A stretch of 35,423 nucleotides of DNA from a virus: the IMG/VR virus record IMGVR_UViG_3300023301_000041, positions 1 through 35,423 of that record. One strand, given 5' to 3'. The position numbers and the translations under genes are program-made. Below the pieces are notes generated by a model. It ran no database searches. It saw only the letters and a list, made by a program, of their open reading frames with translations, and had not been told where the DNA came from. Shown here one piece after another: positions 17,643 through 26,009 of the stretch. Within the stretch, counting starts at the first letter, position 1. Every line of letters begins with the position of its first letter.

Positions 17643-20600
17643 TTAATTAGTTTTTGTTCTAATTACATATTCATAATCACTTTCACTTACTTCTTCATCT
17701 AAAAACAAAGCGATATAATATACAGCGTAAGCAAAAGCAGCATAAATATCTTTGTCAACTTTTTTTACTACTTGTACTACGGTATTTTTACCACTTCCAC
17801 CACTTAAGGCAACTAACTTTAGATTAGCTACTTGGTCTATAAACCTTTGTGTTTGTTCGCAAGCTATTTCATTATCTGTTTCTTCTTCTGTGAATCTAGG
17901 TGTGTCTGGTTTTAAATCGTTCCAACTTTTGTATATTCTTAATCTTCTAGACTCTACAACATCTATGAACTTAGTTATTACCTCACTGTTTATTCCTGTT
18001 GATTTAAAAGAATAAACCATTTCTATAGCTTCGTTACCCTCAAATTTTTCATCTGTGTTTATTGTAGAAAATGAGGGATAAATGTCTCCTGTATCTATAT
18101 CTGTAGTATGTTCTAGCAATTTTTCTACCAAACCTTGACCAATAGTATTAGCATCTATGACTACTGCTTTAACTCTTGTAGTGGCTAAATCCCATGTTCC
18201 ACCGTACCTAACAAAGAATTTTTTAACTACTAAAGCTTGTTCTTCATAATTTAAGCCATTACTAGGGGTTTCTATATTTACTAAATCCAAAGTTTCTATC
18301 TTGCCTTTTAAATTTCTTCCTAATCTTAATGCTGCTAAAGCAGTCTGATTATTAGATTCAGAAGCACTTCTAGCAACGTCAACACCAATTACATATTCAT
18401 AAAGCATATTATTGCCTCTTTTGTCTTTGGGTATTTCTAGCTCAAATTTTACTATAGTTCTGCAATTTAATAATTTTGTTATATTTATTAAACTATTTCT
18501 TACACTTCCTACCCATTCACATAAGTAGTTTTGTTTGAAAGCAGTTAATCCTCCCTCTCTAGCTAGATTTACAATGCTAATTTTTTGTCTTCCAAAATAA
18601 ACTGGAAGTCGCCAATCAGAACCTACTAAGAACCCACCTTCGAGGTTAATCATTCTTTGATATACAGATTTTATTATTTCAAATTCATCTGAGTTTTTAT
18701 AACCGCTTGTTGTATATCTGTTTATTTGCCCATTTAATTCTTCTGGGTCTATTAGATTGCCGAGAGTACGTCTTGGAATATTAAATATTGGCAATACGCT
18801 TGATTGTAATACTTCTTTATCAATAATATTACTTTCCTCTAAACCGCCTCTTCTACGTCTTTTACCATTAGATTGTTTTGAGTTTGCTAAAGCATCCATC
18901 CAACTATCATTTACCCACTTTACGTAACCTCTGTCTTTTTGGAAAGAAGCTTCTTTCATCTCATCGGCTAGTGCTGGAAAATATTCTAATAGCTCATCGT
19001 GTTTCTCTTTCCATATACCAACAGCGGATTCCTTTGTGGAAGCTGTTATAGAAAGAGCTATTGCTGGAAAAAATCTAGCTATATGATATTGAGCCATTAT
19101 ATGAAGCATCGTATTATGATTTATAAAACCATTACCAATAAAAGAATTTGTTGAAGGAACATGTATATCATACACCCAATTTGAACTATTCTCTTTGCTA
19201 ACAACTTTGCTATAAAAATAATTTAATTCTAATAATTCTCTCAAATATTCATCATCAATATTATTTAACAAAAAATGTAATTTATCATAATTTAATTCGC
19301 ACCCTTGTGATATTACAGTTTGCATTTTTTGTCTTACTTCTTTACTGATGTCTAAATTTGATATTCTGTCTCTTTGGAAAGGAATTATGTCTATATTAGC
19401 ATTTCCTCTATTTGTTCTTTTAATTGTATTTTCCATCTTCTCTAATTTCTTAATAGAGGTAAAACCTATTTCTTTTGCGAATATATCTATATTTTTACTC
19501 ATAATCCGTATAGTATAGTAACCTATTTTGGTTTTTTTATTCACTTTGTAACCTCTTTTAGAAATTATACCGAAGCACAACAATAACTGTTGCACTTGTT
19601 TAGACATTTTTTCACTATCGGTAGAATAAGAAATAGCATTTCCATCTTCTACTACGCCATCTGCGTCAAATAATCCTCTTAAAAGACTAGAAACATTTTC
19701 TTTATTACTTTTCATAACTATATTAGGAATTTTTCTGTCAGAAGTACTAGAATAGTCTAGTCCCAATTGTTTAAAAAATTCTCTGTTATACATGCCGCTA
19801 ACAAGGCAAGATTTACCTTGTTTAATTACTTTTTTACCAAGTACTTCTTCGAAATACTTTATAACTTTGTTTATTATTTCCTCATCAATATTGGTAAAAT
19901 ATATCTGTTTGTCAGAAGTTAATCCACCTTCTCTTAACAAAACTCCAATTATATAAGATAAATCCTTGTCGAGGGTCTTAGGAATTCCATTTTTAAATTT
20001 CCCTCTAATTACTTGAGATTTTATATTATTAGACAATTTGTCTAAATAAGAATCCATATCCACATTAATATTCACGTCAGAACCAAAAATACCATCTTCC
20101 CTTGAGATACATAAATAATCTCCATTTTCAATATCTTCTGATTTTTTCCACTCTAAATTTCCATTTTTTGACATTACTAGTAATGGATGATTTAGACTAG
20201 GCTCTATATCATACCCGTCATCAGTCTTTAATATGACTGTATCTTTATGGCCAGAAGAGATACCAGCTGTGCTTTTTTCTATACTACCGTATCTATCAAC
20301 TACATTAACATCGTGTATTTTTTCTTCCTCTGTAATTGGTTTAGAATAATTGAAATATTCTCCTATTTCAATTAGTCCTTTATCAGTTCTAATTAAAGTA
20401 TCTCCAGCGACACATTTACCGTATCCCCTTATTACACACATATAGTTCTCTGGGAATCTAACCAAACATCTAAGTGCTACTCTTTGGTCATTATCTAATA
20501 TTAATTTTTTCCCTTCTTTAGGAGTAATTAAGTCATAAGCTATGTCTGGATACCAACGAAGCCAACTAATTAACTCAGCCCATTTGTGTTCATTTTGACT

Positions 20601-20717
20601 ATTTATTAAATCACCAATATCACCTATTATTGGTGTATCAAAATCTGGATTATAAAAATCTGTTCTATTGCTTGAAAATTTTACATTATCTGATTGAAAA
20701 TTATCATAACTACTCAT
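17643..20717 (-). CDS. terL: Large terminase subunit (TerL) containing an intein
   Basis: The frame encodes about 1024 residues from ATG 20717, which overlaps the preceding stop in ATGAGTAG; a GTG at 20729 is the alternative. A 434-residue intein interrupts the Walker A motif: extein RGYGK continues after the intein with TMLHIM, giving RGYGKT. Without the intein the protein is about 590 residues, normal for TerL. The ATPase domain also shows a likely Walker B/catalytic acid segment RRRRGGLEESNIID. The C-terminal RNase H-like nuclease shows YVIGVDVARSASES (first Asp), AVVIDANTIGQGLVEKLLE (second Asp) and DKDIYAAFAYAVYYIALF (third acidic site). TerL drives DNA packaging and cuts concatemers at the portal. 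Activity would require protein splicing. Confidence 0.95.
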   Translation of the reverse strand: MSSYDNFQSDNVKFSSNRTDFYNPDFDTPIIGDIGDLINSQNEHKWAELISWLRWYPDIAYDLITPKEGKKLILDNDQRVALRCLVRFPENYMCVIRGYGKCVAGDTLIRTDKGLIEIGEYFNYSKPITEEEKIHDVNVVDRYGSIEKSTAGISSGHKDTVILKTDDGYDIEPSLNHPLLVMSKNGNLEWKKSEDIENGDYLCISREDGIFGSDVNINVDMDSYLDKLSNNIKSQVIRGKFKNGIPKTLDKDLSYIIGVLLREGGLTSDKQIYFTNIDEEIINKVIKYFEEVLGKKVIKQGKSCLVSGMYNREFFKQLGLDYSSTSDRKIPNIVMKSNKENVSSLLRGLFDADGVVEDGNAISYSTDSEKMSKQVQQLLLCFGIISKRGYKVNKKTKIGYYTIRIMSKNIDIFAKEIGFTSIKKLEKMENTIKRTNRGNANIDIIPFQRDRISNLDISKEVRQKMQTVISQGCELNYDKLHFLLNNIDDEYLRELLELNYFYSKVVSKENSSNWVYDIHVPSTNSFIGNGFINHNTMLHIMAQYHIARFFPAIALSITASTKESAVGIWKEKHDELLEYFPALADEMKEASFQKDRGYVKWVNDSWMDALANSKQSNGKRRRRGGLEESNIIDKEVLQSSVLPIFNIPRRTLGNLIDPEELNGQINRYTTSGYKNSDEFEIIKSVYQRMINLEGGFLVGSDWRLPVYFGRQKISIVNLAREGGLTAFKQNYLCEWVGSVRNSLINITKLLNCRTIVKFELEIPKDKRGNNMLYEYVIGVDVARSASESNNQTALAALRLGRNLKGKIETLDLVNIETPSNGLNYEEQALVVKKFFVRYGGTWDLATTRVKAVVIDANTIGQGLVEKLLEHTTDIDTGDIYPSFSTINTDEKFEGNEAIEMVYSFKSTGINSEVITKFIDVVESRRLRIYKSWNDLKPDTPRFTEEETDNEIACEQTQRFIDQVANLKLVALSGGSGKNTVVQVVKKVDKDIYAAFAYAVYYIALFLDEEVSESDYEYVIRTKTN
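19113..20414 (-). other. Intein with LAGLIDADG homing endonuclease, inserted in the TerL P-loop
   Basis: The in-frame insert starts with Cys (codon at 20412-20414, CVAGDTLIRT, splicing block A) and ends FINHN (last Asn codon 19113-19115) before the +1 Thr. Block B is visible as GHKDTVILKTDDGYDIEP followed by LNHPLLV with its His, and block F as VYDIHVPSTNSFIGNGF. Two LAGLIDADG helices lie inside: LSYIIGVLLREGG (degenerate) and SSLLRGLFDADGVV (well kept). At 434 residues it is a full-size class 1 intein. Insertion between Lys and Thr of GKT destroys the ATP site until splicing restores it. All splice-site residues appear intact; the first LAGLIDADG helix has Glu-Gly where Asp-Gly/Glu-Gly is normal, so nuclease activity is possible. 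Confidence 0.93.
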
Positions 20718-21825
20718 AACCCTCACCACTATCTTCTTCTAACGTAACAACTTCGATATCTTCCCTATTTTCATTTTCTTCTTTTTCTGAATCGTATATA
20801 GGCTCGTAATATCTTTCTCCTAAGTCTTTAAAAACATTATTACGTTTTTTCTTTTCTATTTCTACTTGTTCGGGAGCAAGCCCTTTTTCGTCTCTGAAAT
20901 ATTCTTCTAGAAAATTATCATAAAAACCATATACTTCTGCATAACTCACTTCTGGTTTTTCTTCTAGTCTCCTATTATAATTCGTTAACGCCCATATAAT
21001 CATATCAGCATCATCATAAGGAATAGCTCTTAACTTAGGCATCACAGGAATTAAACTCAATCTTTCTTCCATAGCTTCTGCTAGCTGAGGTATTAAATCT
21101 ATACCACCTGTTATATCGCTTTTGCTTAATTGAGACACATTAATTTTAGCAGAGGTCGCATCTGTCTTAGTCATTCTTGACCACTTTTCAGCTTCTGTCA
21201 CATCTCCGTTAGCTGTAGCTGTTTCTTCTTTTACTTTATGTATAATATAAGTTATTAATCCTTCTGTATGCAGAGAAGTTTTCTCTCTGTACCCAATAGT
21301 TAATTTATTATACTTTCTTTCAAAATTATAATAATCTTCTGCTGGATGACCATAACCATATTTTTCTACTAATTCCACTAAATCAAACTTGTCTGTTTTT
21401 AATTTAGCTATTATTTTTTCATCATCAGATATATCGGCAACTTGTTCACCATCTCTAAAAGTCATTCCTTTGTACTGTCTCATCCCAACATTTTTCATAT
21501 ATAGACCGACCACTACATCGCCATGCTCTTTTAATATATTTTCTTTTACTATACCTTCGTCTTTATAAACCTTGTATGTTTCTTCTATAGAAGAATCAAC
21601 CAACATTGGGATATAAGGTTTGTCTACTACTGTCAAAGTATCTACAAACTTTTTACTATTGAATTCAACACCATCTAAAGAATTTGATATAATACAATCT
21701 TTACATAAATGCGTCCTTCTAAGATTTTTATGTGTTTTACTGTAACTAATATAAAAATCAGTTTTTACACTATAGTCCGTAGCTCCTTTACCACATTGGG
21801 TACAAAAATGAATCTTTTCCGCCAT
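20710..21825 (-). CDS. Candidate small terminase subunit / zinc-finger packaging protein
   Basis: 371 residues starting MAEKIHFCTQCGKGATDYSV, with ATG after AAGGGAGGGATTTATA. An N-terminal zinc ribbon is visible: CTQC near residue 8 and CKDC near residue 41. The rest is charged and mainly helical, with DEKIIAKLKTDKFDLVELVE, a central TEAEKWSRMTKTDATSAKIN segment and a very acidic C-terminus. It overlaps the start of TerL, so the two are translationally coupled, and this is the usual place for the small terminase. It is much longer than typical TerS proteins and I see no clear helix-turn-helix, so TerS is an inference from position; a DNA-binding accessory factor is the alternative. Confidence 0.55.
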   Translation of the reverse strand: MAEKIHFCTQCGKGATDYSVKTDFYISYSKTHKNLRRTHLCKDCIISNSLDGVEFNSKKFVDTLTVVDKPYIPMLVDSSIEETYKVYKDEGIVKENILKEHGDVVVGLYMKNVGMRQYKGMTFRDGEQVADISDDEKIIAKLKTDKFDLVELVEKYGYGHPAEDYYNFERKYNKLTIGYREKTSLHTEGLITYIIHKVKEETATANGDVTEAEKWSRMTKTDATSAKINVSQLSKSDITGGIDLIPQLAEAMEERLSLIPVMPKLRAIPYDDADMIIWALTNYNRRLEEKPEVSYAEVYGFYDNFLEEYFRDEKGLAPEQVEIEKKKRNNVFKDLGERYYEPIYDSEKEENENREDIEVVTLEEDSGEGYE

Positions 21826-21852
21826 TATAAATCCCTCCCTTTACACATCTAA

Positions 21853-22056
21853 TTAATTAGACTTGCCATAAGCGCCACTAGTTTTCCATATTACACCTAT
21901 TTTACTGTAACGAAAGTTTTCTAAATCCATGTCTACTTTACATCCACATTCATCACACTTCACAGGCTTTTTTTTATCTAATTCACTAGCATTACACTCT
22001 AAACCAAACTTCTTCTTACAGTCTTTGTTCTTGCAAATATAATTGTACACAGCCAT
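21853..22056 (-). CDS. Small zinc-ribbon protein, FmdB-like pattern
   Basis: 67 residues: MAVYNYICKNKDCKKKFGLE, then CDECGCKVDMDLENF. Two cysteine pairs (residues 8/13 and about 34/37 with another Cys at 39) form a probable single zinc ribbon similar to FmdB-type regulatory ribbons, in which MPxYxYxC...C precedes CP.CG. The ATG follows AAAGGGGCAATGTA. It is the first protein gene after tRNA-Pro and lies 27 nt before the candidate small terminase. Role unknown; perhaps regulation or nucleic-acid binding in packaging. Confidence 0.65.
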   Translation of the reverse strand: MAVYNYICKNKDCKKKFGLECNASELDKKKPVKCDECGCKVDMDLENFRYSKIGVIWKTSGAYGKSN

Positions 22057-22088
22057 TACATTGCCCCTTTATTGTTTATTTGTTAAAT

Positions 22089-22158
22089 ACCAAATGGAGG
22101 ATTCGAACCTCGACTACATGCTCCCAAAGCACGTGTGCTACCGTTACACTACACTTGA
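22089..22158 (-). tRNA. tRNA-Pro(TGG)
   Basis: On the minus strand the sequence folds as a tRNA: acceptor arms TCAAGTG and CATTTGG pair fully with several G-T wobbles, the D arm is GTGT-AACGGTA-GCAC, and the anticodon arm is CGTGC-TTTGGGA-GCATG, giving anticodon TGG (Pro, reads CCA). The T arm is GAGG-TTCGAAT-CCTC, only four base pairs, one short of normal, and the molecule is about 70 nt. No CCA is encoded. It lies between the phosphoesterase terminator and the zinc-ribbon gene. The short T stem makes activity slightly less certain. Confidence 0.78.
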
Positions 22159-22166
22159 TTTATTCC

Positions 22167-22196
22167 AATAAAAAAAAAGAGTCTTTAAACTCTTTT
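22167..22196 (-). terminator. Intrinsic terminator after the phosphoesterase gene
   Basis: An 8-bp stem (22175-22182 with 22189-22196, AAAAGAGT/ACTCTTTT) with a 6-nt loop, followed on the minus strand by an uninterrupted T tract. It lies between the end of the phosphoesterase gene and tRNA-Pro. The stem itself is rich in A/T, so readthrough is possible; otherwise the tRNA and terminase genes need another promoter. Confidence 0.75.
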
Positions 22197-22213
22197 CTTT
22201 TATTGATTAATTA

Positions 22214-23521
22214 TTAAATTATTGGACAATTATAAATATCTAGAAGACCAAAATCTTTATGCCATAAAAAAGCTTGTGCCATTCTCAACGCACTCACATA
22301 CCCATTTTCATAATGCCAATTATCAGTAGCGGTTATAGAATTTATTTTTCTATATTTAATACCGCCTCTTTCTATAACATCTTCGTGGTGTTCATGACCT
22401 AAATGCCACTCTCTATATTTTGTTCTTCCCCAAGCCTCCGAAGCTTCTACTTGCATTAAGTTTTCTTTTTCGATTTTTGCCTTTTCCTTGTTCCCATGTG
22501 TATATCCTATAAGGCATTTACCAAATTCAACATACTTTCTTTTTATTAACAAGTCGAATGTTACTCCTTTTATATTAGCCATATCGTAACCACGTTTTAA
22601 AGCGCTCATTGCATAATAAGCTATTGTCATATCATGATTACCAGCCACATATAAAACTTCCACTGGCGCTACTTTTCTACATAATTCAATAGATTGAAAT
22701 ATTAAAGTAGTTCCTTCCTCAAACATTATATCAGAAGGTTTTTCATTATCCTGTGGAGTTCCTTGGGTTGTGTTTTTATCAAACTCCGAATTAAAGAAGT
22801 CTTGCCCTACTGGAAATATTATTTTCTTAATTTCTCTATCTTTTACTCTGCTCAAAAAATAGTTCACTACAGATAAATAGTCTTGTTTAACTGTCTCCAT
22901 ATTTGATACAGTGCCAGTTATTCTTTCGTCTATAAACTTATTGAAATGCACGTCCATCATGGGTATTTCTAAAATTACATCGCCATCTGAGACATACATA
23001 TAATCTCCGACAACTCCTAAATTTAAATCTAGCTTATTAACTATATCTGTTATTTTATCAACAGTTATTTTTATTTTTCTAGGTTTAAGATTGGCTTTAA
23101 GAGAATACATTAATTGTTTGCCATCTCTTTTAGAGTATACATTCCATCTATTATGTCTAGAAGATGTTAATTCCCATTCTAAAGGGTCATATCCTAAAAT
23201 CTCCATAATTTTATCTGGTGATTTTAAATCTTCTTCGCAAGCTTCAACAAATTTTTGTAATTCATGTGAACCATCTGACTTTAATTCAAAAGTCTCTTTT
23301 TCTAGAAATGATTCTGGTATACTAAATTTTAATTCCATATTTCTGTTTATGTGAGTAGTTATACCGTATAACCTTTTTCTTGATTCCTCATTGCTTATAG
23401 TTTCTTGATACAGTATGTCATATAATTCGTCATACTCTAAGCCAAGTTCTTTTCTAGACTTTATAATTCTATAAGTATAATCATCAAAATTTTCTCCTTT
23501 TTGCTGTTTATAATCCGACAT
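22214..23521 (-). CDS. Calcineurin-like metallophosphoesterase
   Basis: 435 residues from ATG 23521 after AAAGGGGTGGC. The phosphoesterase metal motifs occur in order: DVH at 190-192, a GQD at 239-241 (in place of the usual GD), GNHD at 294-297, a His at 342 (GYTHGN) and GHEHH at 375-379. A TTQGTPQD segment near residue 251 fits the family of phage phosphoesterases with a TT.GTPQD signature. The first 60 residues are helical (YDELYDILYQETISNEESRK) and could form a DNA-binding helix-turn-helix. Such enzymes cut phosphodiesters, often in DNA; the substrate here is unknown. It is the last gene of the nuclease cassette, 14 nt after the beta-CASP gene. Confidence 0.88.
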   Translation of the reverse strand: MSDYKQQKGENFDDYTYRIIKSRKELGLEYDELYDILYQETISNEESRKRLYGITTHINRNMELKFSIPESFLEKETFELKSDGSHELQKFVEACEEDLKSPDKIMEILGYDPLEWELTSSRHNRWNVYSKRDGKQLMYSLKANLKPRKIKITVDKITDIVNKLDLNLGVVGDYMYVSDGDVILEIPMMDVHFNKFIDERITGTVSNMETVKQDYLSVVNYFLSRVKDREIKKIIFPVGQDFFNSEFDKNTTQGTPQDNEKPSDIMFEEGTTLIFQSIELCRKVAPVEVLYVAGNHDMTIAYYAMSALKRGYDMANIKGVTFDLLIKRKYVEFGKCLIGYTHGNKEKAKIEKENLMQVEASEAWGRTKYREWHLGHEHHEDVIERGGIKYRKINSITATDNWHYENGYVSALRMAQAFLWHKDFGLLDIYNCPII

Positions 23522-23535
23522 TGAAAGCCACCCCT

Positions 23536-24939
23536 TTACAATCTTATTTTCGTACTACGACTTGGACAAATGACTTTCGTGCTCTTACACAATTTTTCGT
23601 ACTCGTTTTTTAATTCATTTTTGAAAGCCAATTTATCATTTTCGTTACCATGGTGTAATGCCACTACGGAACAATTTATACTGGAAAGATATTCTAATAA
23701 ATCATCATGTTGAATATGTCCAGATAAACTCTTCAATTTTACTATATTTACTTTATTTTTAAAAGTTTTCCTATTTATATTAACTGTTTTTTGTTTCTTA
23801 GATTTTAACTTAGAACCTAAACTACCTTCAAACTGGTATCCACAAAATACTATACAGTTTCTATCATCCTCTATTAATTTTTTAGCCCATGAAACACTAG
23901 CTCCACCTACTAAACTCCCAGAAGAAGCTATAATTATCATTTTTTCTTTAGAATTTTGTAATACATCTCTTTCTTTTTTTGTTATTTGTTTTATTTTATC
24001 CCAATCCATAACTTTATGGAATTCTGGGAAATTCTTTTTATATATATCTGTAATATCATTGAGAAGCATTGAGTCCATATATATCATTCTGTCTATGCCT
24101 TTTTCATAATACATTTCGTAAAGTATAGTCGCAATTGTTTGCCCTCTATGGAATGAAAATACTGGTATTAATACCTTTCTATGTTGTTCTACTGCGGAGT
24201 ATATTTTCTCTTTGTCTTTTTCCCTATCTATTGGATTACTATTGCTCCTTTTTTTATCTGCGTAAGTACATTCAGAAATAACTAAGTCCGCATTTTTTAT
24301 TTTATCTAAATTATTGCAATAATAAGTTTTGTACCTTATATTACCTAAGTCACTTGTATATAATATTTTTTTATAATTCTGCCCTTTTTTAATTTCTAAA
24401 ACTAAAGAAGTTCCGTTTGTTACGTGCGCACTACTAATTAATTTAAATCTGACTAAATCATCTAGCCCATGAACTTCGTACATATCATATTCCTCTATAT
24501 ATTTCATTATATTATCTACATCTTCTTGTGTATAAATAGGAGAATAAATTTTACTATTTTTAGAACGTTTAGTTAAAATCTCCGCTTCTGAGCCAAGTAT
24601 AAAAGAACAGTTGCTTAACATTTTATACATTATCTCTTTAGAACCAGTTGGTATAATTATTTTTGCTTCGCAACCTCTTTTATATAGCAAAGGTATTAAT
24701 CCTATGTGGTCTATATGATTGTGCATTGCGAATACATAGTCTAATTCTTTTACTTTGAAACTAAAGTTTCTTGAATTTCTAGAATAACACTCTTGCATAT
24801 TGCCACCTTGAAATAAGCCGAACTCTATCATTATGTTGATATTTTTATAAGAAACATGGACATTGCTTCCTGTTACTGTTTCTATAGCACTTGAATCACT
24901 GAAACTTACTATAATATCTTCTTTTTTTGATTTTGACAA
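23536..24939 (-). CDS. Metallo-beta-lactamase nuclease with beta-CASP domain
   Basis: 467 residues, start TTG at 24939 after GAGAGGA. The metallo-beta-lactamase zinc site is complete: HNHIDH at 73-78, a His at 172 (SSAHVTNG) and Asp 197 (YTSDLGN). Beta-CASP signatures follow: LVISECTYADK near 219, LIPVFSFHRGQTIATILYEM from 257, ASSGSLVGGA with CGYQFEGSLGSKL around 340-378, LSGHIQHDDLLEYL near 405 and ALHHGN near 427. This is the architecture of RNA-processing exo/endonucleases such as RNase J and CPSF-73-like proteins, and of some DNA-repair nucleases. Length is typical of the CPSF/archaeal-like short form without RNase J C-terminal domain. In a phage it could trim tRNAs or degrade host or phage mRNA; that is inference. 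Confidence 0.9.
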   Translation of the reverse strand: MSKSKKEDIIVSFSDSSAIETVTGSNVHVSYKNINIMIEFGLFQGGNMQECYSRNSRNFSFKVKELDYVFAMHNHIDHIGLIPLLYKRGCEAKIIIPTGSKEIMYKMLSNCSFILGSEAEILTKRSKNSKIYSPIYTQEDVDNIMKYIEEYDMYEVHGLDDLVRFKLISSAHVTNGTSLVLEIKKGQNYKKILYTSDLGNIRYKTYYCNNLDKIKNADLVISECTYADKKRSNSNPIDREKDKEKIYSAVEQHRKVLIPVFSFHRGQTIATILYEMYYEKGIDRMIYMDSMLLNDITDIYKKNFPEFHKVMDWDKIKQITKKERDVLQNSKEKMIIIASSGSLVGGASVSWAKKLIEDDRNCIVFCGYQFEGSLGSKLKSKKQKTVNINRKTFKNKVNIVKLKSLSGHIQHDDLLEYLSSINCSVVALHHGNENDKLAFKNELKNEYEKLCKSTKVICPSRSTKIRL

Positions 24940-24954
24940 ATAATTCAGTCCTCT

Positions 24955-25143
24955 CTAACTGTATTTTTGGATTATAAAATCCATTACGTTGTAAGTTTTA
25001 GCACAGCTTTTCTTGTTTTTACTACAAACTACCACTAAATTATCTTGAACCATTCTGTACATAGCCTTATCAAAATTTAACTTAGGGTACATTAAACCAG
25101 CAATCCTTCTCATTTCATTATTACTTGTTGTTCTACTATTCAA
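24955..25143 (-). CDS. Small basic protein of unknown function
   Basis: About 62 residues from TTG 25143, which has GGAG eight bases upstream; a TTG at 25161 would lie inside the ribosome site. The sequence includes NNEMRRIAGLMYPKLNFDKA and VVVCSKNKKSCAKTYNVMDF. It is basic with a pair of cysteines (CSKNKKSC) but no recognised domain. It follows the RecU-like gene by one base and precedes the beta-CASP gene by 15 nt, so it is part of the nuclease operon. Confidence 0.6.
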   Translation of the reverse strand: MNSRTTSNNEMRRIAGLMYPKLNFDKAMYRMVQDNLVVVCSKNKKSCAKTYNVMDFIIQKYS

Positions 25144-25144
25144 A

Positions 25145-25687
25145 CTATTTCTCTCCTTCAAGTTTATTTATTATATTTGAATTAAATATTTCTTTGAGAT
25201 TGTATTCGTAATTTTTTATTAAAAGTTTTTTATTTATGATAATACCGCCATACTTAACTACATCTTTTTCATTAATTGATTTTTTATCACTCTCTTTTAA
25301 AAATCTTAAGAAATCCTCTATTGACAAATAGTAAGTATTATTAGTCACTCTAAAATCTAGTAGAAAACTAGGATAAATAAAATCATAATCTATTCCTTTT
25401 TTTAAACCTTTTATTTGGTGATATTTAATCATTTTACCCGCAGATTTATCTTTATTCGTTCTTTGTATTGATATACTGCTCATACTAGTTGATTTTAATT
25501 CACTAGGGAAATAACAACGGTCGTTGAAAAATATAAAATCGTAGGGATTTTTTACAGTATATTTTGTAAAGTCACTGTCTTGACCGAAAGAGCTAGCACT
25601 ATCTTTTATTCTCTCGCAATAAATATCCTGTTTATCAGCAGATTTTTTTATATTCTCTTCAAAAATCTTACCATCTTTACTACTCAT
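25145..25687 (-). CDS. RecU-like Holliday junction resolvase
   Basis: About 180 residues. ATG at 25687 follows GAGGAGG and is preferred over an upstream start at 25729 lying inside the previous gene. The RecU pattern is present: GKIFEENIKKSA at the start, PYDFIFFNDRCYFPSELKST with Asp 50 and the Glu63-x-Lys65 catalytic pair, then KYHQIKGLKKG (His 90-Gln 91) and the conserved strand FIYPSFLLDFR. RecU resolves Holliday junctions in Firmicutes, and phage versions process replication concatemers before packaging. That fits its position upstream of the terminase. It overlaps the end of the preceding acidic gene in ATGAGTAG. Confidence 0.82.
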   Translation of the reverse strand: MSSKDGKIFEENIKKSADKQDIYCERIKDSASSFGQDSDFTKYTVKNPYDFIFFNDRCYFPSELKSTSMSSISIQRTNKDKSAGKMIKYHQIKGLKKGIDYDFIYPSFLLDFRVTNNTYYLSIEDFLRFLKESDKKSINEKDVVKYGGIIINKKLLIKNYEYNLKEIFNSNIINKLEGEK

Positions 25688-25955
25688 ATTCTTCCTCCTC
25701 TTCATCTTCGAGCTCTTCTTCATCTTCAAGCTCTATTTGTTCTTCTTCTGGATAAAGAGTAAAACCTATTTTACCAAACCTTCTGAATTTCCTCTTTTTT
25801 TCTGAGGGTAACATTTCTGAGATATCTGTCTGAACTCTTGCAATATACTTATTTAATAATACATTAAAAAATTGTAAACATATAGAAGCAAATTCATCTA
25901 GATGCCTTATTAATAATACTAATAAACTTATTATCACTATTTCTTTTACTTTCAA
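25680..25955 (-). CDS. Short membrane-anchored protein with acidic tail, unknown
   Basis: 91 residues, start TTG at 25955 after GAGTGATATT. Residues about 5-16 are hydrophobic (IVIISLLVLLI), followed by an amphipathic segment (FASICLQFFNVLLNKYIARV), a basic patch (EKKRKFRRFGK) and a strongly acidic tail of Glu and Asp from residue about 70. The stop overlaps the RecU-like start. A membrane or scaffold role can be guessed from composition but no family is recognised. It is the first protein gene after tRNA-Thr. Confidence 0.55.
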   Translation of the reverse strand: MKVKEIVIISLLVLLIRHLDEFASICLQFFNVLLNKYIARVQTDISEMLPSEKKRKFRRFGKIGFTLYPEEEQIELEDEEELEDEEEEEYE

Positions 25956-25989
25956 AATATCACTCTTTTCAATTTTATTTTGTTAAACC

Positions 25990-26007
25990 CCTCTTATCAA
26001 CAAGAGG
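25990..26007 (-). other. Hairpin just downstream of tRNA-Thr
   Basis: A 6-bp perfect stem CCTCTT/AAGAGG with a 6-nt loop begins about two bases after the tRNA 3' end on the minus strand. It is followed by GGTTTAAC rather than a T run, so a tRNA 3' processing signal is more likely than a terminator. Confidence 0.45.
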
Positions 26008-26009
26008 AA

